Origin: Pokkaliibacter sp046614695
GTDB lineage: Bacteria > Pseudomonadota > Gammaproteobacteria > Pseudomonadales > Balneatricaceae
NCBI RefSeq assembly: GCF_046614695.1
Contig: NZ_JBKKHQ010000001.1
Location: 248,001 to 312,000, forward strand
DNA: 64,000 nt
Reading direction: 5' to 3'
Below are positions 1 through 8,473 of this stretch, piece after piece; the first letter of the stretch is position 1, and each line of letters opens with the position of its first letter. The translations under genes were made by a program, and so were the position numbers. The notes beneath the pieces were generated by a model. That model was not told the DNA's origin and ran no database searches. It was given only the letters and a program-made list of their open reading frames with translations.

Positions 1-604
1 CATCAAAATAGGCACGGCAGGCGAAAATCGCCGCCTTGGCGTTCAGGGTATCGAAGATGGTTTCGATCAGAATCAGATCCGCCCCGCCCTTCACCAGACC
101 GTCAATGGATTCGGTGTAGGCTTCTACCAGCTGATCAAAGCTGACGTTACGAAAGCCCGGGTCGTTAACATCCGGAGAAATCGACGCGGTGCGGTTGGTC
201 GGGCCAAGTACCCCGGCGACAAAACGCGGCTTTTCAGGATTGGAGTGGTTGTACTCATCGGCCAGCGCACGACAGATCTTCGCTGCTTCGAGGTTGATCT
301 CATGAGACAGGGCTTCCATCTCATAATCCGCCATGGCGATGCGGGTAGCGTTGAAGGTGTTGGTTTCCAGAATATCGGCACCGGCATCAAGATAAGCACG
401 GTGGATATTGCTGATCACCTCAGGCTGCGTGATCACCAGCAAGTCGTTGTTGCCCTTGATATCCAGCGGCCAGTCAGCGAAGCGCTCACCACGAAAGTCG
501 GCTTCTTCCAGCTTCTGGTTCTGGATCATGGTGCCCATGCCGCCATCCAGAATCAGGATACGTTTGGCTAATTCGGCACGGATATCAGGTCGTTGTTGGG
601 TCAC
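1..604 (-). CDS. metH: Methionine synthase MetH, N-terminal part (runs off window start)
   Basis: Cobalamin-dependent methionine synthase transfers a methyl group from 5-methyltetrahydrofolate to homocysteine. Only about the first 200 residues are inside the window. They form the start of the homocysteine-binding TIM barrel: RILILDGGMGTMIQ near residue 15, then the AYLDAGADILETNTFNA and GVLGPTNRTASISPD strings typical of MetH. The likely start is GTG at 604 (VTQQRPDIRAEL); an in-frame GTG at 616 is equally possible because neither has a strong ribosome-binding site. The stop, folate, cobalamin and activation domains lie outside. No cobalamin or SAH riboswitch could be recognised in the short gap to miaE, which is upstream and on the same strand. 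Confidence 0.93.
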   Translation of the reverse strand, partial: MTQQRPDIRAELAKRILILDGGMGTMIQNQKLEEADFRGERFADWPLDIKGNNDLLVITQPEVISNIHRAYLDAGADILETNTFNATRIAMADYEMEALSHEINLEAAKICRALADEYNHSNPEKPRFVAGVLGPTNRTASISPDVNDPGFRNVSFDQLVEAYTESIDGLVKGGADLILIETIFDTLNAKAAIFACRAYFD

Positions 605-732
605 GTCAGTCTTCACTCTTCATCACTACAGCGCGGCACGCACACCGGGCTTGATGTTATCTGGTTAATCGAGACGAATCTCAAGGGCCGTCTTGGCGGC
701 CTCAGTTATCACGGTTGCTCGATGAGTACGCC

Positions 733-1365
733 TCAGGCCGCTTGATACTGGGCGGCAGGCACACCGCTGTGGAAACGGAACTGCTCATCTTCCGACAGCA
801 CCAGTTCGGCTTCTTTCTCAGCAAAAAAAGCGATGCGATCTTCAATCGGGCCGGTGGCGTATTCCCGCGCCAGCTTGAGGTAATGCTGGTAATGGCGCGC
901 TTCACTTTTCAGCAGGCTGGTATAGAAGGCACCCAGCTCTTCATCGAGGTGCGGGGCAATCTTGGCGAAGCGCTCGCAGGAGCGCGCCTCAACGAAGGCA
1001 CCAATAATCATCACATCGACCAGCCGATAAGGCTCAGAGGTGCGCACATGGCGACGAAGGCCTGAGGCATAACGCGCAGCACCAATATGACGAAACTCGA
1101 TATTACGCTTGGCCAGAATGGTGAGTACCTGTTCAAAGTGAATCAGCTCCTCACGGGCAAGACGCGCCATTTTGGTCAGCAGCTCAGCGCGATCGGGGTA
1201 GCGATAAATCAGCGCCATCGCCGTTGCAGCGGCTTTTTGCTCGCAGTGGGCGTGATCCACCAGCATCACATCCTGATGCTTAAGCGCCGCCTGCACCCAG
1301 GCATCCGGGGTTTCACAGTTAAGAAAGGAACGAATTGAATCCAGCGCGTCGTTCAGTGAGGCCAC
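733..1365 (-). CDS. miaE: tRNA-(ms2io6A)-hydroxylase MiaE
   Basis: MiaE is a non-haem di-iron monooxygenase that hydroxylates the isopentenyl group of ms2i6A at tRNA position 37. The 210-residue product has the ferritin-like four-helix pattern with the metal ligand motifs: HAHCEQKAAATA followed by EELIHFEQV, and in the second half GAFVEARSCERF followed by KSEARHYQHY. This fits the family length of about 200-260 residues. I chose GTG at 1365 (V-A-S-L-N-D) because the longer reading to 1428 adds 21 residues without family character. The gene lies between metH and acnB; the neighbours give no functional link. Confidence 0.92.
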   Translation of the reverse strand: MASLNDALDSIRSFLNCETPDAWVQAALKHQDVMLVDHAHCEQKAAATAMALIYRYPDRAELLTKMARLAREELIHFEQVLTILAKRNIEFRHIGAARYASGLRRHVRTSEPYRLVDVMIIGAFVEARSCERFAKIAPHLDEELGAFYTSLLKSEARHYQHYLKLAREYATGPIEDRIAFFAEKEAELVLSEDEQFRFHSGVPAAQYQAA

Positions 1366-1577
1366 GTTAATTTCCCATACCAGCGTCTTGCAATAACAGC
1401 GCGGGATTATAGCAGCTACGATCTGCAATTTCGCGGTTCTTGGACTACGCTTTACTGTTGTTCGACTGCGCCGCAGGTTGTCGCCTATCCAAAAGTCTAA
1501 CTTGTTGAAATCCGGGCGATACTTAACTTAATCACGGGATTGAGTTAAACTTCGCGCACCCAATATCAAGACCCGCT

Positions 1578-1655
1578 GGGGGCATCTCCAAAAACCAGCA
1601 TGATCCTGAAAATCGGGTCCTGAAGCACGGCATGGTAGGTTTTTGGAGGTGTCCC
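1578..1655 (+). repeat. Long inverted repeat in the acnB leader
   Basis: Arms GGGGGCATCTCCAAAAACC (1578-1596) and GGTTTTTGGAGGTGTCCC (1638-1655) pair almost perfectly around a loop of about 41 bases. The element lies 128 bp before the acnB start and has no U-run after it, so it is not a classic terminator. It could be a structured 5' leader of acnB mRNA, a protein-binding site or a small palindromic repeat element. The pairing is seen directly; the function is unknown. Confidence 0.75.
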
Positions 1656-1782
1656 GCAGAGGCTGACTCTTCACGGTATGGATTCATTGCACTCCATACC
1701 GAGCAGGGTCGAATCGGACAGTGTGTCTGTTTCGCTGACGTCATCCCGACTCGGCTACATATATAATGATGAGGGCTATACC

Positions 1783-4359
1783 GTGCTTGATGCTTACCGT
1801 GAACACGTAGCAGAACGTGCTGCGCAGGGGATTCCTCCCAAGCCCCTGGACCCAGAGCAAACCGTCGCTCTGGTGGATCTCCTGAAAAACCCACCTGCTG
1901 GTGAAGAAGAATTCCTGCTGGAACTGCTGACCAACCGCGTTCCTGCCGGTGTTGACCAGGCGGCCTATGTTAAAGCCGGTTTCCTGGCAGCTATCGCCAA
2001 AGGCGAAGCCACCTCTCCCCTGATCTCCAAGGTTAAAGCTGTTGAACTGCTGGGCACCATGCTGGGCGGTTACAATATCGAGCCCATGATCATTGCTCTG
2101 GACGACAGCGAGCTGGCTCCTGTTGCCGCCAAGGCACTGTCCCACACCCTGCTGATGTTTGATGCCTTCCATGACGTGAAGGAAAAAGCCGATGCAGGCA
2201 ATGAATTCGCCAAGCAGATCATGCAGTCCTGGGCTGAAGGCGAGTGGTTCACCAAGCGCAAAAAGGTTGCTGAGAAAATCAGCCTGACCGTATTCAAAGT
2301 ACCTGGCGAAACCAACACTGACGACCTGTCACCCGCTCCTGATGCCTGGTCACGTCCTGACATCCCACTGCACGCTCTGGCAATGCTGAAGATGCCTCGC
2401 GAAGGTGTTGAAAAGCCGCTGGAAACCATCGAAGCACTGAAAGAAAAAGGCTTCCCTGTCGCTTACGTGGGTGACGTTGTCGGTACCGGCTCTTCCCGTA
2501 AATCCGCAACCAACTCCGTACTGTGGTACATGGGGGATGACATTCCTTTCATCCCTAACAAGCGCGACGGCGGTTTCTGCCTGGGCAGCAAAATTGCTCC
2601 TATCTTCTTTAACACCATGGAAGATGCTGGCGCCCTGCCTATCGAAGTTGATGTTTCCAACATGGAAACCGGTGATGTCATCGACATCTACCCTTACGAA
2701 GGCAAAGTCACCCGTCACGGTTCTGACGACGTTCTGGCAACCTTTGAGCTTAAGTCTCAGGTACTACTGGACGAAGTACGTGCCGGTGGCCGTATCAACC
2801 TGATCATCGGCCGTGGCCTGACCACCAAAGCCCGTGAAGCACTGGGCCTTGGCGTATCTGACCTGTTCCGTACCCCTGATCAGCCTGCTGATTCTGGCAA
2901 AGGGTTCTCTCTGGCGCAGAAAATGGTTGGCCGCGCCTGTGGTGTCGACGGTATCCGTCCCGGCACTTACTGCGAACCCAAGATGACCACCGTTGGTTCT
3001 CAGGACACCACTGGCCCCATGACCCGTGATGAGCTGAAAGATCTGGCGTGTCTGGGCTTCTCTGCTGACCTGACCATGCAGTCTTTCTGTCACACCGCGG
3101 CCTATCCTAAGCCTGTTGACGTTGACACCCATCACACTCTGCCCGACTTCATCATGAACCGTGGCGGCGTTTCCCTGCGTCCTGGTGATGGTGTTATCCA
3201 CTCCTGGCTGAACCGTATGCTGCTGCCTGACACCGTCGGTACCGGTGGTGATTCTCACACCCGTTTCCCGATTGGTATCTCCTTCCCAGCGGGTTCCGGT
3301 CTGGTGGCTTTCGCCGCTGCGACTGGTGTTATGCCTCTGGACATGCCTGAGTCTGTACTGGTTCGCTTCAAAGGCGAAATGCAGCCTGGCATCACCCTGC
3401 GTGATCTGGTGAACGCCATTCCTTACGCAGCCATCCAGAAAGGCCTGCTGACCGTTGAGAAAAAAGGCAAGAAGAACTGCTTCTCCGGCCGCATCCTGGA
3501 AATTGAAGGTCTGCCCAAGCTGAAAGTCGAGCAGGCATTTGAGCTGTCTGATGCCTCTGCCGAGCGTTCTGCGGCGGGCTGTACCATCAAGCTGGATAAA
3601 GAGCCCATCATCGAATACATCAACTCCAACATCACCATGTTGAAGTGGATGATCTCCCAGGGCTACGGCGATGTGCGCACCATCGAGCGCCGCATCAAGT
3701 CCATGGAAGAGTGGCTGGCTAACCCTGAACTGATGGAAGGCGATGCTGACGCTGAATACGCGGAAATCATCGAGATCGATCTGGCCACCATCACCGAGCC
3801 GCTGCTGGCGTGCCCGAACGATCCTGATGACATCAAGCCGCTGTCTGAACTGGCCGGCGACAAGATTGATGAAGTGTTCATCGGTTCCTGCATGACCAAC
3901 ATCGGTCACTTCCGTGCGGCCGGCAAACTGCTGGAAGCTAACGGCGGCACCGTGCCCACTCGTCTGTGGATCGCACCTCCTACCAAGATGGACCAGTTCC
4001 AGCTGACCGAGGAAGGCTACTACGGTATCTTCGGCCGCGCCGGAGCACGTACCGAGATGCCAGGATGTTCACTGTGTATGGGTAACCAGGCGCGTGTTGG
4101 CGACAACACCACTGTGGTATCCACCTCTACCCGTAACTTCCCGAACCGTCTGGGTAATGGTGCCAACGTGTATCTGGCTTCTGCCGAACTGGCGGCGGTT
4201 GCTGCCATCAAAGGCAAGCTGCCTACCGTTGCCGAGTACATGGAAATCGCCCGTAAGATCGACACCATGGCAGATGACGTTTACCGTTACCTGAATTTCC
4301 ATGAAATCGAGTCCTACAAGAAAGCTGCAGCGTCTGTCATCCCGACCGTTGCTGCCTAA
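1783..4359 (+). CDS. acnB: Aconitate hydratase B
   Basis: Bifunctional aconitase / 2-methylisocitrate dehydratase of the TCA and methylcitrate cycles, with a [4Fe-4S] cluster. The 858-residue product is nearly colinear with E. coli AcnB (865 aa): HEAT-like domain with LLTNRVPAGVDQAAYVKAGF near residue 45, swivel domain with DVVGTGSSRKSATNSVLW near 235, and cluster cysteines in the C-terminal half (GSCMTNIGHFRAAGK and EMPGCSLCMGNQARV). The start is GTG at 1783 (VLDAYREHVAERAAQG), preceded by GAGGG. An upstream ATG at 1678 would add 35 unrelated residues. A strong terminator follows at once, so it is probably transcribed alone. The long leader contains the inverted repeat at 1578-1655. Confidence 0.97.
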   Translation: MLDAYREHVAERAAQGIPPKPLDPEQTVALVDLLKNPPAGEEEFLLELLTNRVPAGVDQAAYVKAGFLAAIAKGEATSPLISKVKAVELLGTMLGGYNIEPMIIALDDSELAPVAAKALSHTLLMFDAFHDVKEKADAGNEFAKQIMQSWAEGEWFTKRKKVAEKISLTVFKVPGETNTDDLSPAPDAWSRPDIPLHALAMLKMPREGVEKPLETIEALKEKGFPVAYVGDVVGTGSSRKSATNSVLWYMGDDIPFIPNKRDGGFCLGSKIAPIFFNTMEDAGALPIEVDVSNMETGDVIDIYPYEGKVTRHGSDDVLATFELKSQVLLDEVRAGGRINLIIGRGLTTKAREALGLGVSDLFRTPDQPADSGKGFSLAQKMVGRACGVDGIRPGTYCEPKMTTVGSQDTTGPMTRDELKDLACLGFSADLTMQSFCHTAAYPKPVDVDTHHTLPDFIMNRGGVSLRPGDGVIHSWLNRMLLPDTVGTGGDSHTRFPIGISFPAGSGLVAFAAATGVMPLDMPESVLVRFKGEMQPGITLRDLVNAIPYAAIQKGLLTVEKKGKKNCFSGRILEIEGLPKLKVEQAFELSDASAERSAAGCTIKLDKEPIIEYINSNITMLKWMISQGYGDVRTIERRIKSMEEWLANPELMEGDADAEYAEIIEIDLATITEPLLACPNDPDDIKPLSELAGDKIDEVFIGSCMTNIGHFRAAGKLLEANGGTVPTRLWIAPPTKMDQFQLTEEGYYGIFGRAGARTEMPGCSLCMGNQARVGDNTTVVSTSTRNFPNRLGNGANVYLASAELAAVAAIKGKLPTVAEYMEIARKIDTMADDVYRYLNFHEIESYKKAAASVIPTVAA

Positions 4360-4374
4360 GCCTTAGGCGAAATG

Positions 4375-4403
4375 AAAAACGGACCTTCGGGTCCGTTTTT
4401 TTT
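4375..4403 (+). terminator. Rho-independent terminator of acnB
   Basis: Stem AAAAACGGACC / GGTCCGTTTTT closed by a TTCG tetraloop and followed by further Ts, 15 bp after the acnB stop. Confidence 0.93.
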
Positions 4404-4445
4404 GTGCCCGGCATTAATGAAAGCCTTCAGGGAAGAGGCCTCACC

Positions 4446-4694
4446 GTGTCTTTATTACGCCGACACTTATTACAACTTGCGCTGGCTACACTCGCGGCTT
4501 TTTGCCTTTCTGCACTACTGCTGCGAATAGGTTTTGGTCTGCCTGACAGTATCGGGCAGAGGCTGATCGACAGCTCAGACATAGCGAGTCAGGAAGCGCT
4601 GCAGAATTGGCTATCCTTCGCCGCCTTCCTGCTCTTCTTTATCGGAATCCTGGCAATTCAGTGGACGCTGGAAAGAAAAAAAGCGGGCAATTAA
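4446..4694 (+). CDS. Small two-helix membrane protein of unknown function
   Basis: An 82-residue protein read from GTG 4446 (VSLLRRHLLQLALATLAAF). That start is preceded by GGAAGAGG; an in-frame GTG at 4404 sits on the tail of the acnB terminator and is unlikely. Two hydrophobic stretches, about residues 8-27 and 60-79, predict two transmembrane helices with a short polar, helical linker, and the tail KKAGN is basic. No known family was recognised. The stop overlaps the stem of the terminator at 4680-4702, and the gene converges on fsa. Confidence 0.6.
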   Translation: MSLLRRHLLQLALATLAAFCLSALLLRIGFGLPDSIGQRLIDSSDIASQEALQNWLSFAAFLLFFIGILAIQWTLERKKAGN

Positions 4695-4702
4695 CCCGCT
4701 TT
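4680..4702. terminator. Bidirectional terminator between small membrane protein and fsa
   Basis: Perfect 8-bp stem AAAGCGGG / CCCGCTTT with a 7-base loop. It has A/T-rich flanks, notably an A-run on the left that gives a U-run for the minus-strand tkt-fsa transcript. It overlaps the last codons of the plus-strand small gene. Confidence 0.8.
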
Positions 4703-4722
4703 ACTACCAACGTGTGACCCGT

Positions 4723-5376
4723 TTAAAGAATGGTTTGACCGGTCGATGCCCAGTCCTTGGCGAACTGCTCAAGACCCTTGTCCGTCAACACATGATTTGC
4801 CAGTCCTTTAATCACCCCCGGTGGGATAGTCGCTACATCTGCTCCGGCAATAGCAGCCTCTTTGACATGGTTAGCCGTGCGAACGGAAGCGGCCAGAATT
4901 TCAGTGGCAAAACCGTAGTTATCGTAGATCGCACGAATTTCACGAATCAGCTCCATGCCATCCAGATTCAGATCGTCCAGACGCCCCAAAAACGGCGAAA
5001 TGTAGGTCGCCCCGGCTTTGGCAGCGAGCAGTGCCTGATTAGCCGAAAAGCACAGAGTTACGTTGGTTTTAATGCCCTTTTGACTGAAATAGCGGCAGGC
5101 TTTAAGACCGTCTAACGTTAATGGCAGCTTGATCACCACGTTATCGGCCAACGTCGCCAGATAGTCGCCCTCTTTGATCATGGACGCATAATCCATAGAG
5201 GCGACCTCTGCCGAGACAGGCCCATCGACCAGCGCGCAAATTTCGCTGATCACTTCAATAAAGTTACGGCCCGATTTGGCAATCAGACTCGGGTTAGTCG
5301 TCACGCCATCCAGCAGACCGTAATCATTCAGCTCGCGGATATCATCAATGACGGCGGTATCGACAAAGAACTTCAT
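4723..5376 (-). CDS. fsa: Fructose-6-phosphate aldolase / small transaldolase (TalC type)
   Basis: A 217-residue class I aldolase of the short transaldolase subfamily. Its Schiff-base lysine is expected in NVVIKLPLTLDGLKA near residue 85. Other family strings are MKFFVDTA at the start, DGVTTNPSLIAKSG, TLCFSANQALLAAKAGA and ATEILAASVRT. Such enzymes either split fructose 6-phosphate to glyceraldehyde 3-phosphate and dihydroxyacetone or act as true transaldolases linking erythrose 4-phosphate with sedoheptulose 7-phosphate; the sequence alone does not decide. The ATG has AAGGAGAG upstream. It is the second gene of a tkt-fsa operon, 71 bp after tkt, and lies divergent from two erythrulose-phosphate-type isomerases, so an erythrose-4-phosphate role is attractive. 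Confidence 0.9.
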   Translation of the reverse strand: MKFFVDTAVIDDIRELNDYGLLDGVTTNPSLIAKSGRNFIEVISEICALVDGPVSAEVASMDYASMIKEGDYLATLADNVVIKLPLTLDGLKACRYFSQKGIKTNVTLCFSANQALLAAKAGATYISPFLGRLDDLNLDGMELIREIRAIYDNYGFATEILAASVRTANHVKEAAIAGADVATIPPGVIKGLANHVLTDKGLEQFAKDWASTGQTIL

Positions 5377-5447
5377 GTGGAACTCTCCTTTTTATTGTTA
5401 GTAAGCGGTAAACCTTGATAAGCAAGCGATGAGCAGAAACGGATGGC

Positions 5448-7439
5448 TTAGGCCATCAGCTCCTGCGCTCGTTGAACAATGGCTTCGCGGGTGATACCGA
5501 ATTTCTCATACAGCGTTTCCGCCGGTGCCGACGCGCCAAAGCCATTCATCCCGATCACGTCATCCTCACAGGCGACATAGCGCGTCCAGCCAAACTTGCC
5601 TGCGGCTTCAATCGCAATGCGAGGAGCGGAACCCAATACCGCCTGTTTGTAGTCCGCTTCCTGAGCTTCGAACAACTCCCAGCTCGGCATGGAAACCACG
5701 GCCACACCGACGCCCTGCTCATGCAGCGCTTCTGCAGCCTCTATCGCCAGAGAGACTTCCGTGCCGGTGGCTAACAGAGTGAGGTCACGCTTCTCACCAA
5801 AGGTACGCAGCACATAAGCCCCTTGTGCAGAGCGATTGGTGCTGTCTTTTTCCAGACGCAGCTGTGGCACATTCTGGCGGGACAGCGCGAGCAAGGAAGG
5901 TGTTGAACGAGAGCGCACCGCCAGATCCCAACACTCCAGCGTTTCGACGACATCCGCAGGACGGAAAACCAACAGGTTAGGAATAGCGCGAAGAGAAGCC
6001 AGATGCTCCACCGGCTGGTGAGTCGGGCCATCCTCACCCAGACCGATGCTGTCGTGAGTCATGACATAAACGGTGCCGATCCCCATGAGTGCAGAAAGGC
6101 GAATGGCGTTACGGGCGTAGTCAGAAAACACCAGGAAGGTGCCGCCGTAGGGCAGCAAACCACCGTGCACGGACATGCCGTTCATCATGGCGGCCATGCC
6201 AAACTCACGAACGCCATAACCCACATAACGCCCCGCTGCTTCGCGGCTGTATTGGGTGTCGACCGCTTTAACCCGCGTGAGGTTCGAGCTGGTCAGATCC
6301 GCTGAACCGCCAATCATCTCCGGCAGTATGGGAGTGAGCACTTCCAGCGCCATCTGACTGGCTTTACGGGTCGCGACGTTTTGTGGGTTCTCAGCCAGCG
6401 CAGCTCGCGCGTTCAGATAAGCCTCGTCATAGTTTGATGGCAACGCCTGCGCCAGACGACGCTTGAGTTCAGACTGCACATTCTCAGGCAGTGACTGAAC
6501 ACGCGACTCCCAGCGAATGCGCTCGGTGGCACCACGGCTTCCCGTGTCACGCCAGGCGCCCAACAGCTCTACCGGAATATCAAAAGGATCCGCCTCCCAG
6601 CCCAGGGCCTTCTTGGTGGCTTTAGCTTCCTCAGCACCCAGAGCAGAACCGTGAGATGCCGCTGAGCCTGCCTTGTTAGGCGAGCCAAAACCAATCACGG
6701 TTTTCATGGCAATCAAAGAGGGCTTATCTGTTACCGCTTTTGCGTCGGTAATCGCCGCATCCAGTGCAGCGGCATCGTGACCATCACACTTTTGTACATG
6801 CCAGCCACAGGCGGCCAGTCGCGCCGGGACATCTTCGGAGAACGACACCGAGGTTTTACCGTCGATAGTGATCTCATTGTCATCATAGAGAACGACCAGT
6901 TTGCCGAGGCCCAGGTGACCCGCAAGGCTAATGGCTTCCTGACCGATGCCTTCCTGCAGACAGCCATCCCCGAGAAAAACATAGGTGTGGTGATTAACGA
7001 TGCTATCGCCGAACTCTGCCGCCAGGGCTTTTTCCGCCATTGCCATACCCACCGCTCCCGCAATGCCCTGACCTAACGGGCCGGTGGTGATTTCAACCCC
7101 TTTGGCGTGGCCATATTCAGGATGCCCTGCAGTGATTGAGCCCCACTGGCGGAAATTACGGATCTGATCCAGCGTCATGTCTTCATAACCTGTGAGATAT
7201 AACAGGCTATATAACATCATCGAGGCATGGCCGTTGGAAAGCACCACGCGATCGCGGTCAAACCAGTCCGGCTGGCTGGCATCAAACTTCAGATGATGGC
7301 GATAAAGCACCGTCGCAGCGTCAGCCATACCGAGTGGAGCACCGGGATGGCCGGAGTTTGCCGCTTCCACGGCATCAATGGATAAGGCGCGAATACAGTT
7401 CGCCAGTGAACGGTTTAAAGCGGCATCGGCAGCAGTCAT
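5448..7439 (-). CDS. tkt: Transketolase
   Basis: A 663-residue thiamine-diphosphate transketolase that moves two-carbon ketol units between sugar phosphates. It has the usual three domains: HSGHPGAPLGMADAA-type substrate/ThDP contact (ANSGHPGAPLGMAD) near residue 28, the ThDP motif GDGCLQEGIGQEA near 157, and a pyrimidine domain with FLVFSDYARNAIR and THDSIGLGEDGPTHQP near 440-475. The start at 7439 is ATG, preceded by AGGTGA. It leads the minus-strand operon with fsa and is transcribed from the palindrome-rich region shared with the DeoR-type regulator, suggesting local control. It may be a second, pathway-dedicated copy; that cannot be judged from this window. Confidence 0.95.
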   Translation of the reverse strand: MTAADAALNRSLANCIRALSIDAVEAANSGHPGAPLGMADAATVLYRHHLKFDASQPDWFDRDRVVLSNGHASMMLYSLLYLTGYEDMTLDQIRNFRQWGSITAGHPEYGHAKGVEITTGPLGQGIAGAVGMAMAEKALAAEFGDSIVNHHTYVFLGDGCLQEGIGQEAISLAGHLGLGKLVVLYDDNEITIDGKTSVSFSEDVPARLAACGWHVQKCDGHDAAALDAAITDAKAVTDKPSLIAMKTVIGFGSPNKAGSAASHGSALGAEEAKATKKALGWEADPFDIPVELLGAWRDTGSRGATERIRWESRVQSLPENVQSELKRRLAQALPSNYDEAYLNARAALAENPQNVATRKASQMALEVLTPILPEMIGGSADLTSSNLTRVKAVDTQYSREAAGRYVGYGVREFGMAAMMNGMSVHGGLLPYGGTFLVFSDYARNAIRLSALMGIGTVYVMTHDSIGLGEDGPTHQPVEHLASLRAIPNLLVFRPADVVETLECWDLAVRSRSTPSLLALSRQNVPQLRLEKDSTNRSAQGAYVLRTFGEKRDLTLLATGTEVSLAIEAAEALHEQGVGVAVVSMPSWELFEAQEADYKQAVLGSAPRIAIEAAGKFGWTRYVACEDDVIGMNGFGASAPAETLYEKFGITREAIVQRAQELMA

Positions 7440-7580
7440 GAACTCACCTGTTTGTTGTTATGGGTGCGTGATGGCGTGGCAATCAATAGGGCGAATATCG
7501 AGGACGCCATGAGTTGTTGCGGGGTATCAGAGAGGAAGAAGCCCGACCAGGGTGACTCCCTCCTCCTGATAACAGCCAAT

Positions 7581-7601
7581 ATAAAACATTTTTTGTTTTA
7601 T
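7581..7601. promoter_or_regulatory. Perfect palindrome, candidate operator 1 of the DeoR-type regulator
   Basis: ATAAAACA-N5-TGTTTTAT, eight perfect bases per arm around five Ts. It lies in the tkt / regulator divergent region, directly abutting a second perfect palindrome. The position and symmetry suggest an operator for the adjacent DeoR-type repressor; binding is inferred. Confidence 0.6.
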
Positions 7602-7620
7602 GTAACATCAATAATGTTAC
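7602..7620. promoter_or_regulatory. Perfect palindrome, candidate operator 2 overlapping the -35 box
   Basis: GTAACAT-N5-ATGTTAC, seven perfect bases per arm. Its right arm overlaps the -35 hexamer of the candidate promoter at 7617-7645, which would let a bound repressor block RNA polymerase. It is contiguous with the palindrome at 7581-7601. Confidence 0.65.
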
Positions 7621-7645
7621 TTAGAACAAAATCAGGTGTTATACT
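7617..7645 (+). promoter_or_regulatory. Candidate sigma-70 promoter of the deoR-isomerase operon
   Basis: TTACTT (-35) and TATACT (-10) are separated by exactly 17 bp and lie about 48 bp upstream of the regulator start at 7693. Confidence 0.65.
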
Positions 7646-7692
7646 TCGCGGCAATATCACAGACAAAGCCACGCCGGAGGGCATTCAGAGTT

Positions 7693-8454
7693 ATGAAACG
7701 CGATGAGCGCCAACAGGCAATCATGGACTTACTGGTCGAACACGGCGCGGTGGATCTTGAAGAGCTGTCGCAGCGCTTTGAAGTGACCCGGATGACGGTG
7801 CACCGGGATCTGGATGAGCTGGAGCAAAGCGGCCTGCTGCGTAAAGTTCGCGGTGGCGCCACCATTGAGGCTGGCACTCAGTTCGAAAGTGATTTTCGCT
7901 TTCGGGAAAAGAAAGATACCGGTGCCAAGGAAGCGATGGCGACCCGTGCTCTGGAGCTGATCGAGCCCGGTATGACCGTGATGGTCAATGATGGCTCCAT
8001 GGCCGCCGTGCTGGGTGAAAAGCTCAAGGAAAAGCGCCCGCTCACGGTGATTACCAATAATGCGGCGGTGATTGACTGCCTGAAAGCCGAAACCGGCATT
8101 CGCCTGATTGCGCTTGGTGGTGCCTATTCCGCCAAGTACAACGGCTTTTTTGGCGTGGTAACGGAAGCGTCTTTACGTCAGCTGCGTGCGGATGTCGCGT
8201 TTCTCTCCAGCCCAGCCGTCAGTGGCACCAGCGTTTTCCATATGGATGATGAAGTGGTACGCGCCAAGCGCGCGATGATGGCTTCTGCCGCCCGCACCTG
8301 TCTTTTGATTAATCACAACCGATTTGGACGCACCGCCCTGCACGTTCTGGCGGACTTGTCCGAATTTGATACGGTCATTACCGATAAAGCACCCGCAGAC
8401 GATGCCCGCGCCGCCCTTGAGAAAGCCGGGATAGAACTCACCCTCTGTCAATGA
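7693..8454 (+). CDS. DeoR/GlpR-family transcriptional regulator
   Basis: A 253-residue DeoR-type repressor. The N-terminal helix-turn-helix is MKRDERQQAIMDLLVEHGAVDLEEL... with the family signature RFEVTRMTVHRDLDELE near residue 30-48. The C-terminal sugar-phosphate-sensing domain starts about residue 75 and includes VMVNDGSMAAVL, ALGGAYSAKYNGFFG and LINHNRFGRTAL. The start is ATG 7693, preceded by GGAGGG; a longer reading to 7636 would start within the -10 region. It is followed after 19 bp by the isomerase pair and probably represses both that operon and tkt-fsa through the twin palindromes. The effector is likely a phosphorylated sugar. Confidence 0.88.
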   Translation: MKRDERQQAIMDLLVEHGAVDLEELSQRFEVTRMTVHRDLDELEQSGLLRKVRGGATIEAGTQFESDFRFREKKDTGAKEAMATRALELIEPGMTVMVNDGSMAAVLGEKLKEKRPLTVITNNAAVIDCLKAETGIRLIALGGAYSAKYNGFFGVVTEASLRQLRADVAFLSSPAVSGTSVFHMDDEVVRAKRAMMASAARTCLLINHNRFGRTALHVLADLSEFDTVITDKAPADDARAALEKAGIELTLCQ

Positions 8455-8473
8455 GCCCCGATAAGGATTCAAT

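Noticed and set aside
617..732. Cobalamin or SAH riboswitch upstream of metH
   Set aside because: The gap is too short once the miaE end is considered, and no B12-box-like or SAH-type pattern was seen.
2764..3909. Long minus-strand open frame inside acnB
   Set aside because: It is the antisense shadow of a clearly coding, highly conserved gene and has no family character or ribosome-binding site.
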